Assembly: GCA_002718195.1 (NCBI GenBank)
Contig: PBDU01000001.1
Coordinates: 1-63,138, forward strand
DNA length: 63,138 nucleotides
Direction: 5' to 3'
Source of the DNA: Methanobacteriota archaeon
Lineage (GTDB): Archaea > Thermoplasmatota > Poseidoniia > Poseidoniales > Poseidoniaceae
Part shown: one piece after another, positions 8,940 through 17,860 of the stretch
Numbering within the stretch: the first letter of the stretch is position 1
Layout: the number at the start of each line of letters is the position of its first letter
Position numbers and translations under genes: made by a program
Notes under the pieces: generated by a model
The model's database searches: none
Seen by the model: the letters and a program-made list of their open reading frames with translations, nothing else
What the model was told of the DNA's origin: nothing

Positions 8940-10898
8940 TCACTTGAACTCTAAATGTTCAGGCCATTCCAAGTCATTTAGTTCTTCAAAATTTTGTAGG
9001 CTATCAAGCGTTTCTTTCGAATGTAGGGTGACTGCTGGCCACCGCCTTACTGTATGTTTTGTGCTTGGTATGGGCGTGGTTGCATCCCAGCAAATTCTTT
9101 CCCGCTCATCATCAAAACTGAGTCCTCTGCCTACATCAAATCTACTCGTGAGTTGCCAGAGTAGCCTTCTGCGTGCCTTTTCACAATGTAAATTTAGGTC
9201 AGAATTTGTTATGAAAAGCCATCTAATCGATTTATTAGAATCTAATTGAAAAATCGATTTTTTCAATTGAAAAATTCTATCTATTCTGGCTTTTTCCTTT
9301 GCATCCAAACTCGAATCATTTCCATCTGGCTCTAATCCTGTTTCTGGTGATGGTGTTCCCTCTATTTTGGTGGTTACTACCAGCATGTTTCCTCGAAGTT
9401 GCCTCAAATCATCTAACTCGGGTATATCCCTTATCTGATTAAGTAATTCTTCAGAGATCGCAGATGATTTTTCAGCGCCTCTTCTCCAATCGGGCGTGTC
9501 CTCTTTGAATGAACCAGTAACTGGTTCGGTATCTGACCTAGGGTCGGGTTTTGGTATAGTCGTTGCATCGATCAAAAGCTTGTCATGAACATTCTCATAT
9601 GGACTTGCAACTTCCAAACTATCTGCAACCATTCCTTCGAGGATTATCATGTCCTTTTTCGGCTCCACATTATCATTGAGAACATCGAGGAAGGCGTCCA
9701 AATCTTTCACATCATGGTCTGGGTCACATGCTACGATTATCTTGAGGAACATCATTTGACCGGCACCAAATAAGCCAAGTGCTGTTTTCCTCGCCTGCCT
9801 GGGATACCTTTGCTTACTTGCTAAAATTGCTAAATTGTGGAAGCCTGTTTCTAACGGTAAATGCACACTCAATACATCTCTGTGTTGGAAATTCAATACT
9901 GGTGAAAACTGGCGACCAATTGCTTCACCCAGGTATCCATCCTCCATTGGAGGAAGACCAACAATTGTAGCAGGCAGGACTGCGTTTTTCCTCATTGTGA
10001 TTGCTGTGACATTTAGGACTGGGTACTGTCCAGTTAGCGAGTAAAATCCGAAGTGGTCGCCAAATGGCCCCTCGGTTCTTGTTTCAGTTGGGTCACACCA
10101 TCCTTCGATTACGATGTCTGCCTCTGCAGGGACCCACAAATCCTGTGTTTTTGCCTTGGTTATTTTCAAGCGCTTTCTGCCAAGGATTCCTGCAAATTGG
10201 TATTCGCTCAAGTTATCAGGCAAAGGAGAAATTGCGGAGAAGATTAACTCTGGAGGACCTCCCATACATATTGCAACAGGTATTTTTTGACCTTTAGCAG
10301 CATGGTCTGCTGCGTGTTTGTGTATCTGCCAGTGAAGTCCTGCTTCATTTGGCCCAAATATTTGCGAGCGATACATTCCAAGATTGTGTTCGCCGCTTTC
10401 AGGGTCTTTTGTGACAACCAAAGGAAGAGTAACGAATGGCCCGCCATCATTTGGCCAAGTTTTTGGAATTGGTAATTTTGTTAAATCAGGATTGTCCATG
10501 ATCACTTGCTGACAAGGTGCTCGCTTTACCTTTCGAGGGTTGAAGGCTAGAGCATCTCTAGCGACTGGGATACCTTTCCACGGTTTTTTCATGTAGGTGC
10601 CGATATCAGGTTTCATCATGGCAACCATTCTATCGCCGATTTCTGTTTCTTTTGTGACTTCTAAAGCCCTCATCGTTCTGTCATGGGTTCCAAAGATATT
10701 CATTGCCAACGGTATTTTTGATATTGACCCGTCCTGTAGAATTGGTTTTTCAAAAATGACGGCAGGTCCTTCGTTCTTGACTAAGAGGTCTGCTATTGCG
10801 CCGGCTTCGTACGTTACTTCGACTGGTTCCTTGATTCGAATTAGCTCGTTGTTCTTCTCAAGGTGACTAAGCCAGTTACCTAGAGTCTTCCAAGCCAT
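8940..10898 (-). CDS. ubiD: UbiD-family prenyl-FMN-dependent decarboxylase
   Basis: This 652-residue enzyme would decarboxylate the prenylated aromatic ring in quinone synthesis. Family features are the ARDALAFNPRKV segment, the GPFGDHFGFYS motif (around residues 275-285) with the active-site acid region, and a C-terminal SRFDVGRGLSFD segment. The start at 10898 (MAWKTLGNW) has GGAG eight bases upstream; the frame runs on to 10985 but that extension lacks family similarity. It is longer than typical UbiD because of an insertion near residues 530-560, which includes a palindromic repeat encoding an IFQL-rich stretch. It is divergent from the geranylgeranyl reductase gene. Confidence 0.9.
   Translation of the reverse strand: MAWKTLGNWLSHLEKNNELIRIKEPVEVTYEAGAIADLLVKNEGPAVIFEKPILQDGSISKIPLAMNIFGTHDRTMRALEVTKETEIGDRMVAMMKPDIGTYMKKPWKGIPVARDALAFNPRKVKRAPCQQVIMDNPDLTKLPIPKTWPNDGGPFVTLPLVVTKDPESGEHNLGMYRSQIFGPNEAGLHWQIHKHAADHAAKGQKIPVAICMGGPPELIFSAISPLPDNLSEYQFAGILGRKRLKITKAKTQDLWVPAEADIVIEGWCDPTETRTEGPFGDHFGFYSLTGQYPVLNVTAITMRKNAVLPATIVGLPPMEDGYLGEAIGRQFSPVLNFQHRDVLSVHLPLETGFHNLAILASKQRYPRQARKTALGLFGAGQMMFLKIIVACDPDHDVKDLDAFLDVLNDNVEPKKDMIILEGMVADSLEVASPYENVHDKLLIDATTIPKPDPRSDTEPVTGSFKEDTPDWRRGAEKSSAISEELLNQIRDIPELDDLRQLRGNMLVVTTKIEGTPSPETGLEPDGNDSSLDAKEKARIDRIFQLKKSIFQLDSNKSIRWLFITNSDLNLHCEKARRRLLWQLTSRFDVGRGLSFDDERERICWDATTPIPSTKHTVRRWPAVTLHSKETLDSLQNFEELNDLEWPEHLEFK
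9243..9269. repeat. Dispersed CAATTG palindrome, copy 3 (in ubiD)
   Basis: This 27-bp inverted repeat has TAATTG at 9243-9248 and CAATTG at 9264-9269 around a central TCGA. The arms AATTGAAAAA/TTTTTTCAATT pair with one unpaired T. It is in frame in a variable C-terminal part of the UbiD-family protein. Confidence 0.75.
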
Positions 10899-11009
10899 AC
10901 TTACTCCAAAACCTCTTCCTCTTTGAATAGTGTGCATGAGAGAATTGACATTATTTTTGTAAACAAAAATCATCGCTTCCTTCATGGACTTGTAGTGCTT
11001 GGTAGAATC

Positions 11010-12248
11010 ATGGCGGAGGTAATCAACGAGTGTGATGTCGTGGTTATCGGCGCAGGCCCAGGCGGAGGAAGTGCGGCCTTGGAAGCATCACGTCAAGGAT
11101 TGAGCGTCATGGTATTGGAAGCAGATCCTGATGTAGGGACTCCAGTACATTGCGGAGAATGCTTGTCGCTGGAGGCAGTGAAAAATCTAAAATTAGACCT
11201 CCCAGAAGAAGTAATAGCACTAGATGTGGAAGGAATTCGAGTGATTTTTCCGGATGGGACCGCAAAGAAGTTGACAGAACCTGGCTACGTGTTGGAAAAG
11301 CATCTATTTGAAAGATGGTTAATCGGAGAAGCAGAAAAATTGGGAGCGGAATTACACAGGTCACACAAAGTAAAATCTGCGGTCAAAGAATTCAATAGCG
11401 AAAATAAATTTTCCAATTGGATAATTGAAGGAAAAGGTGAACAATTTCCGATTAAGACTAAAGCCATTATCGATGCCTCAGGTGTAGCAGGATTCTCAGC
11501 CAAATACTTCGGCATAGGGGGAGAAGTAGAAGTGATTGCAGGCTTCCAGTATGAAATGCTTGAAGTTCCAAATGATGGTTTCCTAGACTTTTATTTGTGG
11601 CCAGAATACTCTCCTCATGGCTATGTATGGATGATTCCAAAGGAAGGAGGCAGGGCAAATGTTGGTCTTGTTACAACTGATAAAAAGGGCGCTGTGAAGT
11701 ACTTAGAGAACTTTATACAGGACACTTACTTGTCCGACAACCCAAAAACAAACCCTCCTTGGAGGGCAGAGGGAATCAAAACTAGGCCTTTTGGTGGTAC
11801 AATTCCTATTTCTGGTCCAAGATCTCAAACCGTTGATGAAGGCTTGATACTCGTGGGGGACGCAGCAGGATTTACTTCTCCGTTATTCGAAGGTGGCAGT
11901 CACTTGGCGCTTTGGTCTGGAAGAGAAGCTGCACAGGTAATCGCAGAAGCAATAGAATCCGGGGACCTTTCAAAATCAGTGCTTGAAAAATACGAAACGG
12001 CATGGAAGAATACATTCCCGCCCTATGATAAAATCCTGAAAGGAAAGACCTCCTTGTATGGATTAACTGATGCAGAGATGTCTGAAATGGCTAACTTCCT
12101 GCCTGAAGAACTTGGCAACATGTCTCCCTTACAGAAACTCGGCATAGGTCTACGAATCTTAGTAAAAAGACCATCATTAATTCGTAAAGGAGTAATATCA
12201 ACCCTCAAATCATTCGGATATTCAAGAGCCAAGTATTTTGGATGGTAA
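11010..12248 (+). CDS. Geranylgeranyl reductase family FAD enzyme
   Basis: This flavoprotein hydrogenates isoprenoid double bonds, typically of archaeal ether lipids (digeranylgeranylglycerophospholipid reductase). It has 412 residues from the ATG at 11010, which puts the FAD motif GAGPGG at residues 14-19. The CGECLS motif near 48-54 and the LVGDAAGFTSPLFEGG segment, both typical of this family, are visible. The frame opens upstream at 10923, but that part is non-conserved and overlaps the divergent ubiD region. Being back-to-back with ubiA/ubiD allows the alternative that it saturates a quinone side chain. Palindrome copy 4 lies in frame. Confidence 0.9.
   Translation: MAEVINECDVVVIGAGPGGGSAALEASRQGLSVMVLEADPDVGTPVHCGECLSLEAVKNLKLDLPEEVIALDVEGIRVIFPDGTAKKLTEPGYVLEKHLFERWLIGEAEKLGAELHRSHKVKSAVKEFNSENKFSNWIIEGKGEQFPIKTKAIIDASGVAGFSAKYFGIGGEVEVIAGFQYEMLEVPNDGFLDFYLWPEYSPHGYVWMIPKEGGRANVGLVTTDKKGAVKYLENFIQDTYLSDNPKTNPPWRAEGIKTRPFGGTIPISGPRSQTVDEGLILVGDAAGFTSPLFEGGSHLALWSGREAAQVIAEAIESGDLSKSVLEKYETAWKNTFPPYDKILKGKTSLYGLTDAEMSEMANFLPEELGNMSPLQKLGIGLRILVKRPSLIRKGVISTLKSFGYSRAKYFGW
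11393..11419. repeat. Dispersed CAATTG palindrome, copy 4 (degenerate)
   Basis: CAATAG at 11393-11398 and CAATTG at 11414-11419 keep the 21-base step, with AAAATAAATTTT in the centre. Only about 9 of 13 pairs match, so this is the weakest full-length copy. It is in frame in the geranylgeranyl reductase gene and encodes an Asn/Ser-rich loop. Confidence 0.55.
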
Positions 12249-12307
12249 GTCCAAACATGTCTTGGTAATTTGGTAAGATAAATGAGTGAACGCGGTTTCG
12301 ATACATC

Positions 12308-14791
12308 ATGTGGGGGCTAAGCTTATGGATTGCTCTCATTTCTTTGGCAGTATTATTTGCTAACCCGAAAATTCAGGGTACTGCCAAAATAGTATTGCAT
12401 TCACTAGCATCATTACCGTTCTTCACTCTTGTTTACCTATTTATTGTGAATGATGATTCCATCTTGGTAGTTGCTGCTAATGGTGGTTCTGCACTTCCGC
12501 TGAAATACAAAATTGCTGCAACTTGGGCAGCAAGGGAGGGGCCAATTCTTCTGTGGGCTGGATTAATGGCACTCCTAAGTTTAGTCTACGCAGGGAATTT
12601 GGAAGGGGAAGATGATTCAACTAGTAATCTCCGACTTCGTTTTGCACACGGATTTACAGCCTTACTGATCATTCTTGCTATGAATCTAAAACCGTTCGAG
12701 TTGGCTTCAGAAGGGCAATTTTTTGCCGGTCTCAATCCCCTGCTGCAAACTGATTTAATGGTGATACACCCACCACTAATCTTCTTTGGTTACAGCTTTT
12801 GTATGCACCTAACCTTCATTGGAATATCGTCTTATTTGCAAAACTCTGAACAATCTATCGCAGAGAGGATTTATCCAGTAGCAAGGCTGGGCTTTTTCGT
12901 ATTAACGTTGGGAATCGGTCTTGGTGGTCTATGGGCCTATCTAATCCTGGATTGGGGGGGATATTGGGCATGGGATCCTGTTGAAACAGGGTCTTTCTTA
13001 CCGTGGTTGGCTCTTGTGATCTTATCTCACCTGAGGACTAAACCGGGCTCCAAGCCAGCTATTCTGTATCAAGGCGTGGCAATAAGCACAGGGGCGTTAT
13101 CCTTGTTTGCTACCTTAGTTACTAGGGCGGGTGGTGTGTGGGCTAGCAGCGTTCACACCTTTGTTCAATCCAGCGATGCAACTCCTCCTTCAACAGTTTT
13201 AGGAAGAATGTTCCTATTAGACAATAGCGATGCTGGCGTTGAAGTAATTTCATATCTATTTGTTTTATTCTTGCTTATTGGAATCTGGCTTACTATGGCT
13301 CGATCATATTATTCTGGTCAAAAACCTGGTTCAAAAATAGAATTTTATTTCATGGCTCCTATCGTATTTGCGTTTCTTGCTGCCTTATTCGGTGGCCAGA
13401 TTTATTCTGGAATTAGTGAAGTGTTAATCATTGTTCCACTTGCAATGTATATCCATTCCTATTATCTTAGTGAAGACTTCAAGCTTAACAAACAGAATAG
13501 CACCGAATTAAGGCAGAAATTGGAGGGGATTTCTCACGTTGCTGTATTCTTCATAATAGCATACATTTCAGAATCTATAATCGCTTTACTTTGTTTGTGT
13601 TTCTTGGTTCCTCTAAGGTCTGCAAAGGTCGTTACAAAACAATGGGGCTGGGCTTTAGCTGGCGTAACCGTTGCTTTGTCAAGTTCATGGACAGGTTTGG
13701 TGGATGTTTTTGTGGCAATTGCCCTTCTACTACTGTTCATTACACCGTGGTTACTGAAGAAAGATGATCCGGATAAAAAGCAAACTAGTGTCTTCAAATT
13801 ATTGACAAAGAAGGACTTGATGAAATATACTCTATACTCTACGGTTGTAGTTTCATCGACATACCTAATTTTGACATTGGTCATTTTGCTATCAAGCATT
13901 GATCAAGTCTCCCTTGAGGCTCATGAAGTCCTTGGTTCTCCTTTCATACTAGCATTGCCAGCATCTTTCTTTGCCTATAATTTTAGAAAATCGAGTCCCA
14001 AAACAAATCAATTAGTCATCTTATTGACGGTTTCTCTTTCTGTAATTATGGCAATATTCTTCCCGGAAAACCTAGGGCCGGATTCAAATGAACAATTCAG
14101 CGAGTACATCAATAGAGGTAATATTGGATGGCTACTTCTGCCTATGTTATTGGTCTCATTGCCCGGGATGACCAAGGAGGTTTACTCACAATGGAAGTCA
14201 AAAACTAAATCATCAAAAATATCTAGGTGGGCTCATTTTGTTCACCTAGGGCTAATTTTATTGCTGATAGGTCACGTCTTTTCAACAACTCTAGTTGATA
14301 GAGGTGATTCCTCTCACAGGATAACCATGGTCAAAGATGAGATGGTAATTGTTGGTGATTATGGCTATATGTTCAAGGAACTAAATCTGGAATCTGAACC
14401 TGAAGTTGGAGATGGCTACCTTGGCGTGGAGGTTGAGATATATTCAATGAACAACGGTGAAGAATCACTGATTGGTATTGTGAATCCAGGTACTACAAGA
14501 TTCGATAGTTCTGGATTTGCTAGGTCAGAAGTAGATCGTCACTCCACTTTAACAGGCGACTTAGTGTTCATTTTCGATGGATCTCAAGCCTCTGGATTGA
14601 TGCGTGAGGCATCCATCAACGGTATCGATTCGATCGAGCTGATTAGGATTACAGTGTATGAATTACCATTTTCTCATTTAGTATGGTCTGGTTGGGTCAT
14701 AATGTTGGTAGGTATGCTCGGACTGTGGTATGAAGGGAAATTGACTTCCACTTCAAAGGACCACTATTCGAAGGACTACGAGGAAGAATGA
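12308..14791 (+). CDS. ccmF: CcmF-type cytochrome c heme lyase subunit
   Basis: This large polytopic membrane protein (827 residues) of the system I cytochrome c maturation pathway attaches heme to apocytochrome c outside the membrane. It has the tryptophan-rich heme-handling motif WGGYWAWDPVE at 216-226, the IHPPLIFFGY segment at 153-162, a histidine at 241 (LSHLR) and SSVHTF near 305. Around 14 or more hydrophobic segments and a C-terminal extracytoplasmic domain before the last helix fit CcmF. It lies 59 bases after the reductase gene. No other Ccm genes are in the window. Confidence 0.92.
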   Translation: MWGLSLWIALISLAVLFANPKIQGTAKIVLHSLASLPFFTLVYLFIVNDDSILVVAANGGSALPLKYKIAATWAAREGPILLWAGLMALLSLVYAGNLEGEDDSTSNLRLRFAHGFTALLIILAMNLKPFELASEGQFFAGLNPLLQTDLMVIHPPLIFFGYSFCMHLTFIGISSYLQNSEQSIAERIYPVARLGFFVLTLGIGLGGLWAYLILDWGGYWAWDPVETGSFLPWLALVILSHLRTKPGSKPAILYQGVAISTGALSLFATLVTRAGGVWASSVHTFVQSSDATPPSTVLGRMFLLDNSDAGVEVISYLFVLFLLIGIWLTMARSYYSGQKPGSKIEFYFMAPIVFAFLAALFGGQIYSGISEVLIIVPLAMYIHSYYLSEDFKLNKQNSTELRQKLEGISHVAVFFIIAYISESIIALLCLCFLVPLRSAKVVTKQWGWALAGVTVALSSSWTGLVDVFVAIALLLLFITPWLLKKDDPDKKQTSVFKLLTKKDLMKYTLYSTVVVSSTYLILTLVILLSSIDQVSLEAHEVLGSPFILALPASFFAYNFRKSSPKTNQLVILLTVSLSVIMAIFFPENLGPDSNEQFSEYINRGNIGWLLLPMLLVSLPGMTKEVYSQWKSKTKSSKISRWAHFVHLGLILLLIGHVFSTTLVDRGDSSHRITMVKDEMVIVGDYGYMFKELNLESEPEVGDGYLGVEVEIYSMNNGEESLIGIVNPGTTRFDSSGFARSEVDRHSTLTGDLVFIFDGSQASGLMREASINGIDSIELIRITVYELPFSHLVWSGWVIMLVGMLGLWYEGKLTSTSKDHYSKDYEEE

Positions 14792-14885
14792 AGATTGCTT
14801 AGTGCAAGATGTTTCTAATTATCAGCCAATTTCCTTATGAATGAATGGTAGGTCGGCGGGTCTACCCCTAGGGGAGGAATACATT

Positions 14886-15590
14886 ATGGAAGACGGAACA
14901 ATCGTCCACGTTGACTACGACCTATACAACGCAGAAACCGGTGATCTTATCGAGACCACACGTGAAGAAGTCGCAAAGGAGCATGAAAAGCACCAAGAAG
15001 GTCGAACTTACTCTCCACTGGTATGTGCTGTTGGCGCAGGAACTCTAATCGCAGGATTTGAGGATGCACTTTCTGAGGCAAAAGCAAACAAAGACACCAC
15101 CGTCGAAATTTCTGCAGAAGATGCTTACGGTGAGAAAGACCCTACACAAATCGAAACAATCTCAATTGATAAATTGCTAAAGCATGTAAGAGATCCTCAA
15201 TCTCTTTACTTGGGAGCTCCAGTAAATATCAGCGGACGTCAAGGCTACCTTGCATATCTTTCAGCAGGAAGAGCAAGAATAGATTACAATCACCCAATGG
15301 CTGGAATGAAGTTGAAGTACGATTTCAAAATTGTCAAGGTAATTGAAGACAGAGAAGAAAAAATTGCTGCATTGTTAGAATCAAACACTGGCCACACAGA
15401 CTTTGTTGTCGAAATGGATGGAGACGATGTTTCTATCACAATTCCTCAAACTATGCTGTTTGACACCAACGCTGCTTTGATGAAATTCAGACTTGTAACC
15501 ACTCTAAGAGACTCTGTAGAAGTCAACAAGGTTACATTCATGGAAGTACACGAGCCAAGAGGTTTCGGAGCTTCTGATGAAGAAGAGTGA
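14886..15590 (+). CDS. FKBP-type peptidyl-prolyl isomerase (SlyD-like, archaeal)
   Basis: This 234-residue cytosolic prolyl isomerase and chaperone starts at ATG 14886, with GGGGAGG about nine bases upstream; an in-frame start at 14841 lacks support. The FKBP core is seen in VGAGTLIAGFEDAL (about 49-62) and the SAEDAYGEKDP segment (76-86), where a large insert-in-flap domain follows as in archaeal long FKBPs. After the domain comes a C-terminal extension of about 90 residues, also known in archaeal members. It stands between ccmF and the MC1 gene. Confidence 0.9.
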   Translation: MEDGTIVHVDYDLYNAETGDLIETTREEVAKEHEKHQEGRTYSPLVCAVGAGTLIAGFEDALSEAKANKDTTVEISAEDAYGEKDPTQIETISIDKLLKHVRDPQSLYLGAPVNISGRQGYLAYLSAGRARIDYNHPMAGMKLKYDFKIVKVIEDREEKIAALLESNTGHTDFVVEMDGDDVSITIPQTMLFDTNAALMKFRLVTTLRDSVEVNKVTFMEVHEPRGFGASDEEE

Positions 15591-15807
15591 TCTTTTAGAA
15601 TCCTCTTTTGCATTTTTGGCACGATTCTTGAATTGATATTCTAGACAGTTTGTTTATGAATCAAATTATTTGGGTGAATTTTCCTCTGAATTACTGAAGA
15701 TGCCAGAATTCTGTGGCTTTCAGTACATCATTTTGTGAATTCTTGGTGCTCGGAATGTGGGCTTGCAAGCCATATGTGGCGCAGTAATGCCTTTTTTCGT
15801 AAAAATG

Positions 15808-15815
15808 TTTATATG
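15808..15815 (+). promoter_or_regulatory. TATA box of the MC1 gene
   Basis: TTTATATG, preceded by an A-rich BRE-like stretch (GTAAAAATG), lies about 44 bases before the MC1 ATG. The predicted transcript start near 15835 would give a leader of about 16 bases that includes the GGAGG ribosome site at 15839-15843. Confidence 0.65.
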
Positions 15816-15851
15816 CTTCTCTTAATACTCATCAGTTCGGAGGAAATCCAA

Positions 15852-16118
15852 ATGAGTGAAAAGAAGTATTTTGTCCTGCTAGACGGGAACAACGACACAG
15901 CGCAAGTATTTGCAAGCAAACAACCACGTGGTGCGGCTCTAAAAGCTGCAACTCGCGGACACACAGACATCCGCCTAAGAGAGCGCAAGACCAAGAAGGT
16001 CCACGTTTTCACTGGCAGTATCTCTATGGTTGACAAGCCTGCAAACGGCCCAGACTGGTTGCCTGACAAGATCAAGAAGGCAAACGTCAAGAAGGTCGGC
16101 GTTGAGCACCTAGAGTGA
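15852..16118 (+). CDS. Archaeal chromatin protein MC1
   Basis: This small basic DNA-binding and bending protein (88 residues) is homologous to methanogen chromosomal protein MC1. Conserved blocks are KQPRGAALKAATRG, the TDIRLRERKTKKVHVF strand pair and the PDWLPDKI...NVKKVGVEHLE tail. The ATG at 15852 is preceded by GGAGG; the upstream frame from 15735 is non-homologous. It has a clear TATA box and a hairpin plus T-run after the stop, as expected of an abundant single-gene transcript. Its 261-base upstream gap shows no further gene. It is likely a major nucleoid protein. Confidence 0.95.
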   Translation: MSEKKYFVLLDGNNDTAQVFASKQPRGAALKAATRGHTDIRLRERKTKKVHVFTGSISMVDKPANGPDWLPDKIKKANVKKVGVEHLE

Positions 16119-16164
16119 ATCTCAACACAGCTTGATTAGAAGTAGTCCCCGTTAGGGAAGTCCG

Positions 16165-16218
16165 CCCTTTCTCTCGCCACGGCGGGAGAAAAGGCTCGCA
16201 CCTTTTTTTTATTTTTTA
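16165..16218 (+). terminator. Hairpin and T-tract after MC1
   Basis: The arms at 16165-16178 and 16181-16194 pair as a GC-rich stem (about 13 pairs with one mismatch and one G-U) over a tiny loop. Eight bases later comes a long T-tract (16203-16218). This resembles a bacterial intrinsic terminator; archaeal termination normally needs only the T-tract. Confidence 0.6.
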
Positions 16219-16325
16219 GACGCAATTAATACCTTTTGATGAGGCGTTTATGCTATAATTGTATTTTTCAAACTCCATCAATATAAGGCGTAGCGTGTAT
16301 ATACCCTCACCCTCTCTGCTAAACG

Positions 16326-16952
16326 ATGCCGGAACTATATATGGCTAGAACCTGCAAATGGGGAGTCGTCAAAGTTGTTGGCGGAGACATTTGGAATCAT
16401 AGCGGTGATGCGATGATTACTCCTGCAAATAACAGGCTGTCTGGCAGAGAAGGATTGGATAATCAAATTCATCAAAAAGCAGGGCAAGAATTGACCGATA
16501 CAACTAGGCAAATCTGCCTAGACATGAGAAAAATCAACGCTCCACCTTGTGCTGTCACAAATAACGTCGTAACCAAACCTTACAACCTTGGTGGTAATTA
16601 CAAACACATTATTCATGCTGTAGGTCCAGATTGTAGGAGACCAAATCAAGATGAATCCAGAAGGGAATTGTTAGCACAAACATACGAAAACCTGTTTGAA
16701 AAGCTACTGGAAATGGATGACGTTGAAACAATATTTGCTCCACCGATATCAATGGGAACGTTTGCATACCCGCATAGAGAAGGTGCAAGGCTAACTTTAG
16801 AGATACTACTTGGGAAGATGGATGGGGAAGAAGATCCCAAAATTAGGGAATACAACATTGTGGTAAAGGACAAGAATTTTATCAGTAACATGAGAACTGT
16901 TTACAGGGAAAATGAAGATCAATTCCCGGGTATTGACACAACAACAGAGTAG
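16326..16952 (+). CDS. Macro-domain protein
   Basis: This 208-residue protein matches the macro fold that binds ADP-ribose or related nucleotides. GGDIWNHSGDAMITPANN (about 18-35) corresponds to the family GDI...AIVNAAN, then GREGLDNQIHQKAG to the GGGVDxAIHxAAG loop, KHIIHAVGP to the central strand, and PPISMGTFAYPH to the SIGTGxxGFP loop. Several glycines of the second loop are replaced, so catalysis is uncertain. A TATA-like TGTATATA at 16296-16303 lies about 27 bases before the ATG, suggesting a leaderless mRNA. It begins a rightward run with the diadenylate cyclase-like gene 10 bases on. Confidence 0.85.
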   Translation: MPELYMARTCKWGVVKVVGGDIWNHSGDAMITPANNRLSGREGLDNQIHQKAGQELTDTTRQICLDMRKINAPPCAVTNNVVTKPYNLGGNYKHIIHAVGPDCRRPNQDESRRELLAQTYENLFEKLLEMDDVETIFAPPISMGTFAYPHREGARLTLEILLGKMDGEEDPKIREYNIVVKDKNFISNMRTVYRENEDQFPGIDTTTE

Positions 16953-16962
16953 GTGAAATTCG

Positions 16963-17811
16963 ATGTCTTCAATCGACGAGATGGTCGAATTGGCTCTGAA
17001 TGATTCAAAATCTGAAATCGACTATGTTCTTGTATTATCAAATAATTCAAGAAAGGTAAAACAAGTCCAAGAAATCGTTGCAAACAAAAAACCGTTGAAG
17101 GTTCTTACCAGTCAATCAAGGACTGCAGAAATTTTGGAAGAGGACGAAATTGATGTTACTCTTTCAGATGAAAATCTCAGCGCTAAGGGATTGGGTGTGC
17201 TCAACAGGATTCACGACTTGATGATTTCATCCCTAAGCGATAGCGACCTAAAGGTTGGAATGAAGGTACTGGTGGTTTTAGCAGATCCAATCGATGGTAT
17301 CTTCGTGGTAGATTTCTCTAATCTACATATCAACAAACTGATTCCAATTGCTCAAGAATTTGGTGTTGAAATTGAGGTCTTGAATAGACTTATTGATTTG
17401 GCTCAGGAAATCGGAGGAAGAGGTAGAGAAGGACATGATGTAGGTGCCCTATTTGCTTTAGGAAATATACAAAAATTAAGAAAACACTCTACTGCTTTAG
17501 TCCTAAATCCCTTCAAGGGGCATTCTAGGGAAAAAAGGAGCATTCTTGATAACAAGAACCTGGAAACTCTAGCCGAGTTTGCCTGGCTTGATGGTGCGAT
17601 ATTCTTCAATAAAGAAGGGATTGCAAGCGATGCTGGAAGATACATACAGGTTCCACCAAATATTCCAGCAAAGTCTGGCGAAGGGGGAAGGGAATTAGCT
17701 GCAAGGGGAATATCCTCCTTGACTGATTCAATAGCCGTATCAGTTTCCACATCGGGAAGAATAACACTGTATGCTAATGGAAGGCAAGCATACCAAGTGA
17801 GAATGAAGTGA
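16963..17811 (+). CDS. DisA_N/DacZ-type diadenylate cyclase, variant active site
   Basis: This 282-residue protein has a C-terminal diadenylate cyclase domain (about residues 155-275), which makes c-di-AMP from two ATP. Visible are NPFKGH, the DGA motif within FAWLDGAIFF, AGRY, and the final SIAVSVSTSGRITLYANG strands. The second signature, normally GTRH(R/A)AA, reads GGRELAARG here: the arginine is kept and the histidine is replaced by glutamate. Activity may therefore be altered. The N-terminal part (IDYVLVLSNN...) is also DacZ-like. The start has GGTGA upstream. It is followed at 49 bases by an RNase H-fold protein. Confidence 0.85.
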   Translation: MSSIDEMVELALNDSKSEIDYVLVLSNNSRKVKQVQEIVANKKPLKVLTSQSRTAEILEEDEIDVTLSDENLSAKGLGVLNRIHDLMISSLSDSDLKVGMKVLVVLADPIDGIFVVDFSNLHINKLIPIAQEFGVEIEVLNRLIDLAQEIGGRGREGHDVGALFALGNIQKLRKHSTALVLNPFKGHSREKRSILDNKNLETLAEFAWLDGAIFFNKEGIASDAGRYIQVPPNIPAKSGEGGRELAARGISSLTDSIAVSVSTSGRITLYANGRQAYQVRMK

Positions 17812-17860
17812 TTGCTGTAGAAATAGCATCATTCAATAACTACAACTGCTAGGTAATATC

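Noticed and set aside
16141..16202. Structured stretch after MC1 considered as a tRNA or box C/D RNA
   Set aside because: There are no T-arm, anticodon or C/D box motifs; a terminator hairpin is enough to explain it.
17345..17350. CAATTG in the diadenylate cyclase gene
   Set aside because: It is an isolated word without a partner arm, expected by chance in AT-rich coding sequence.
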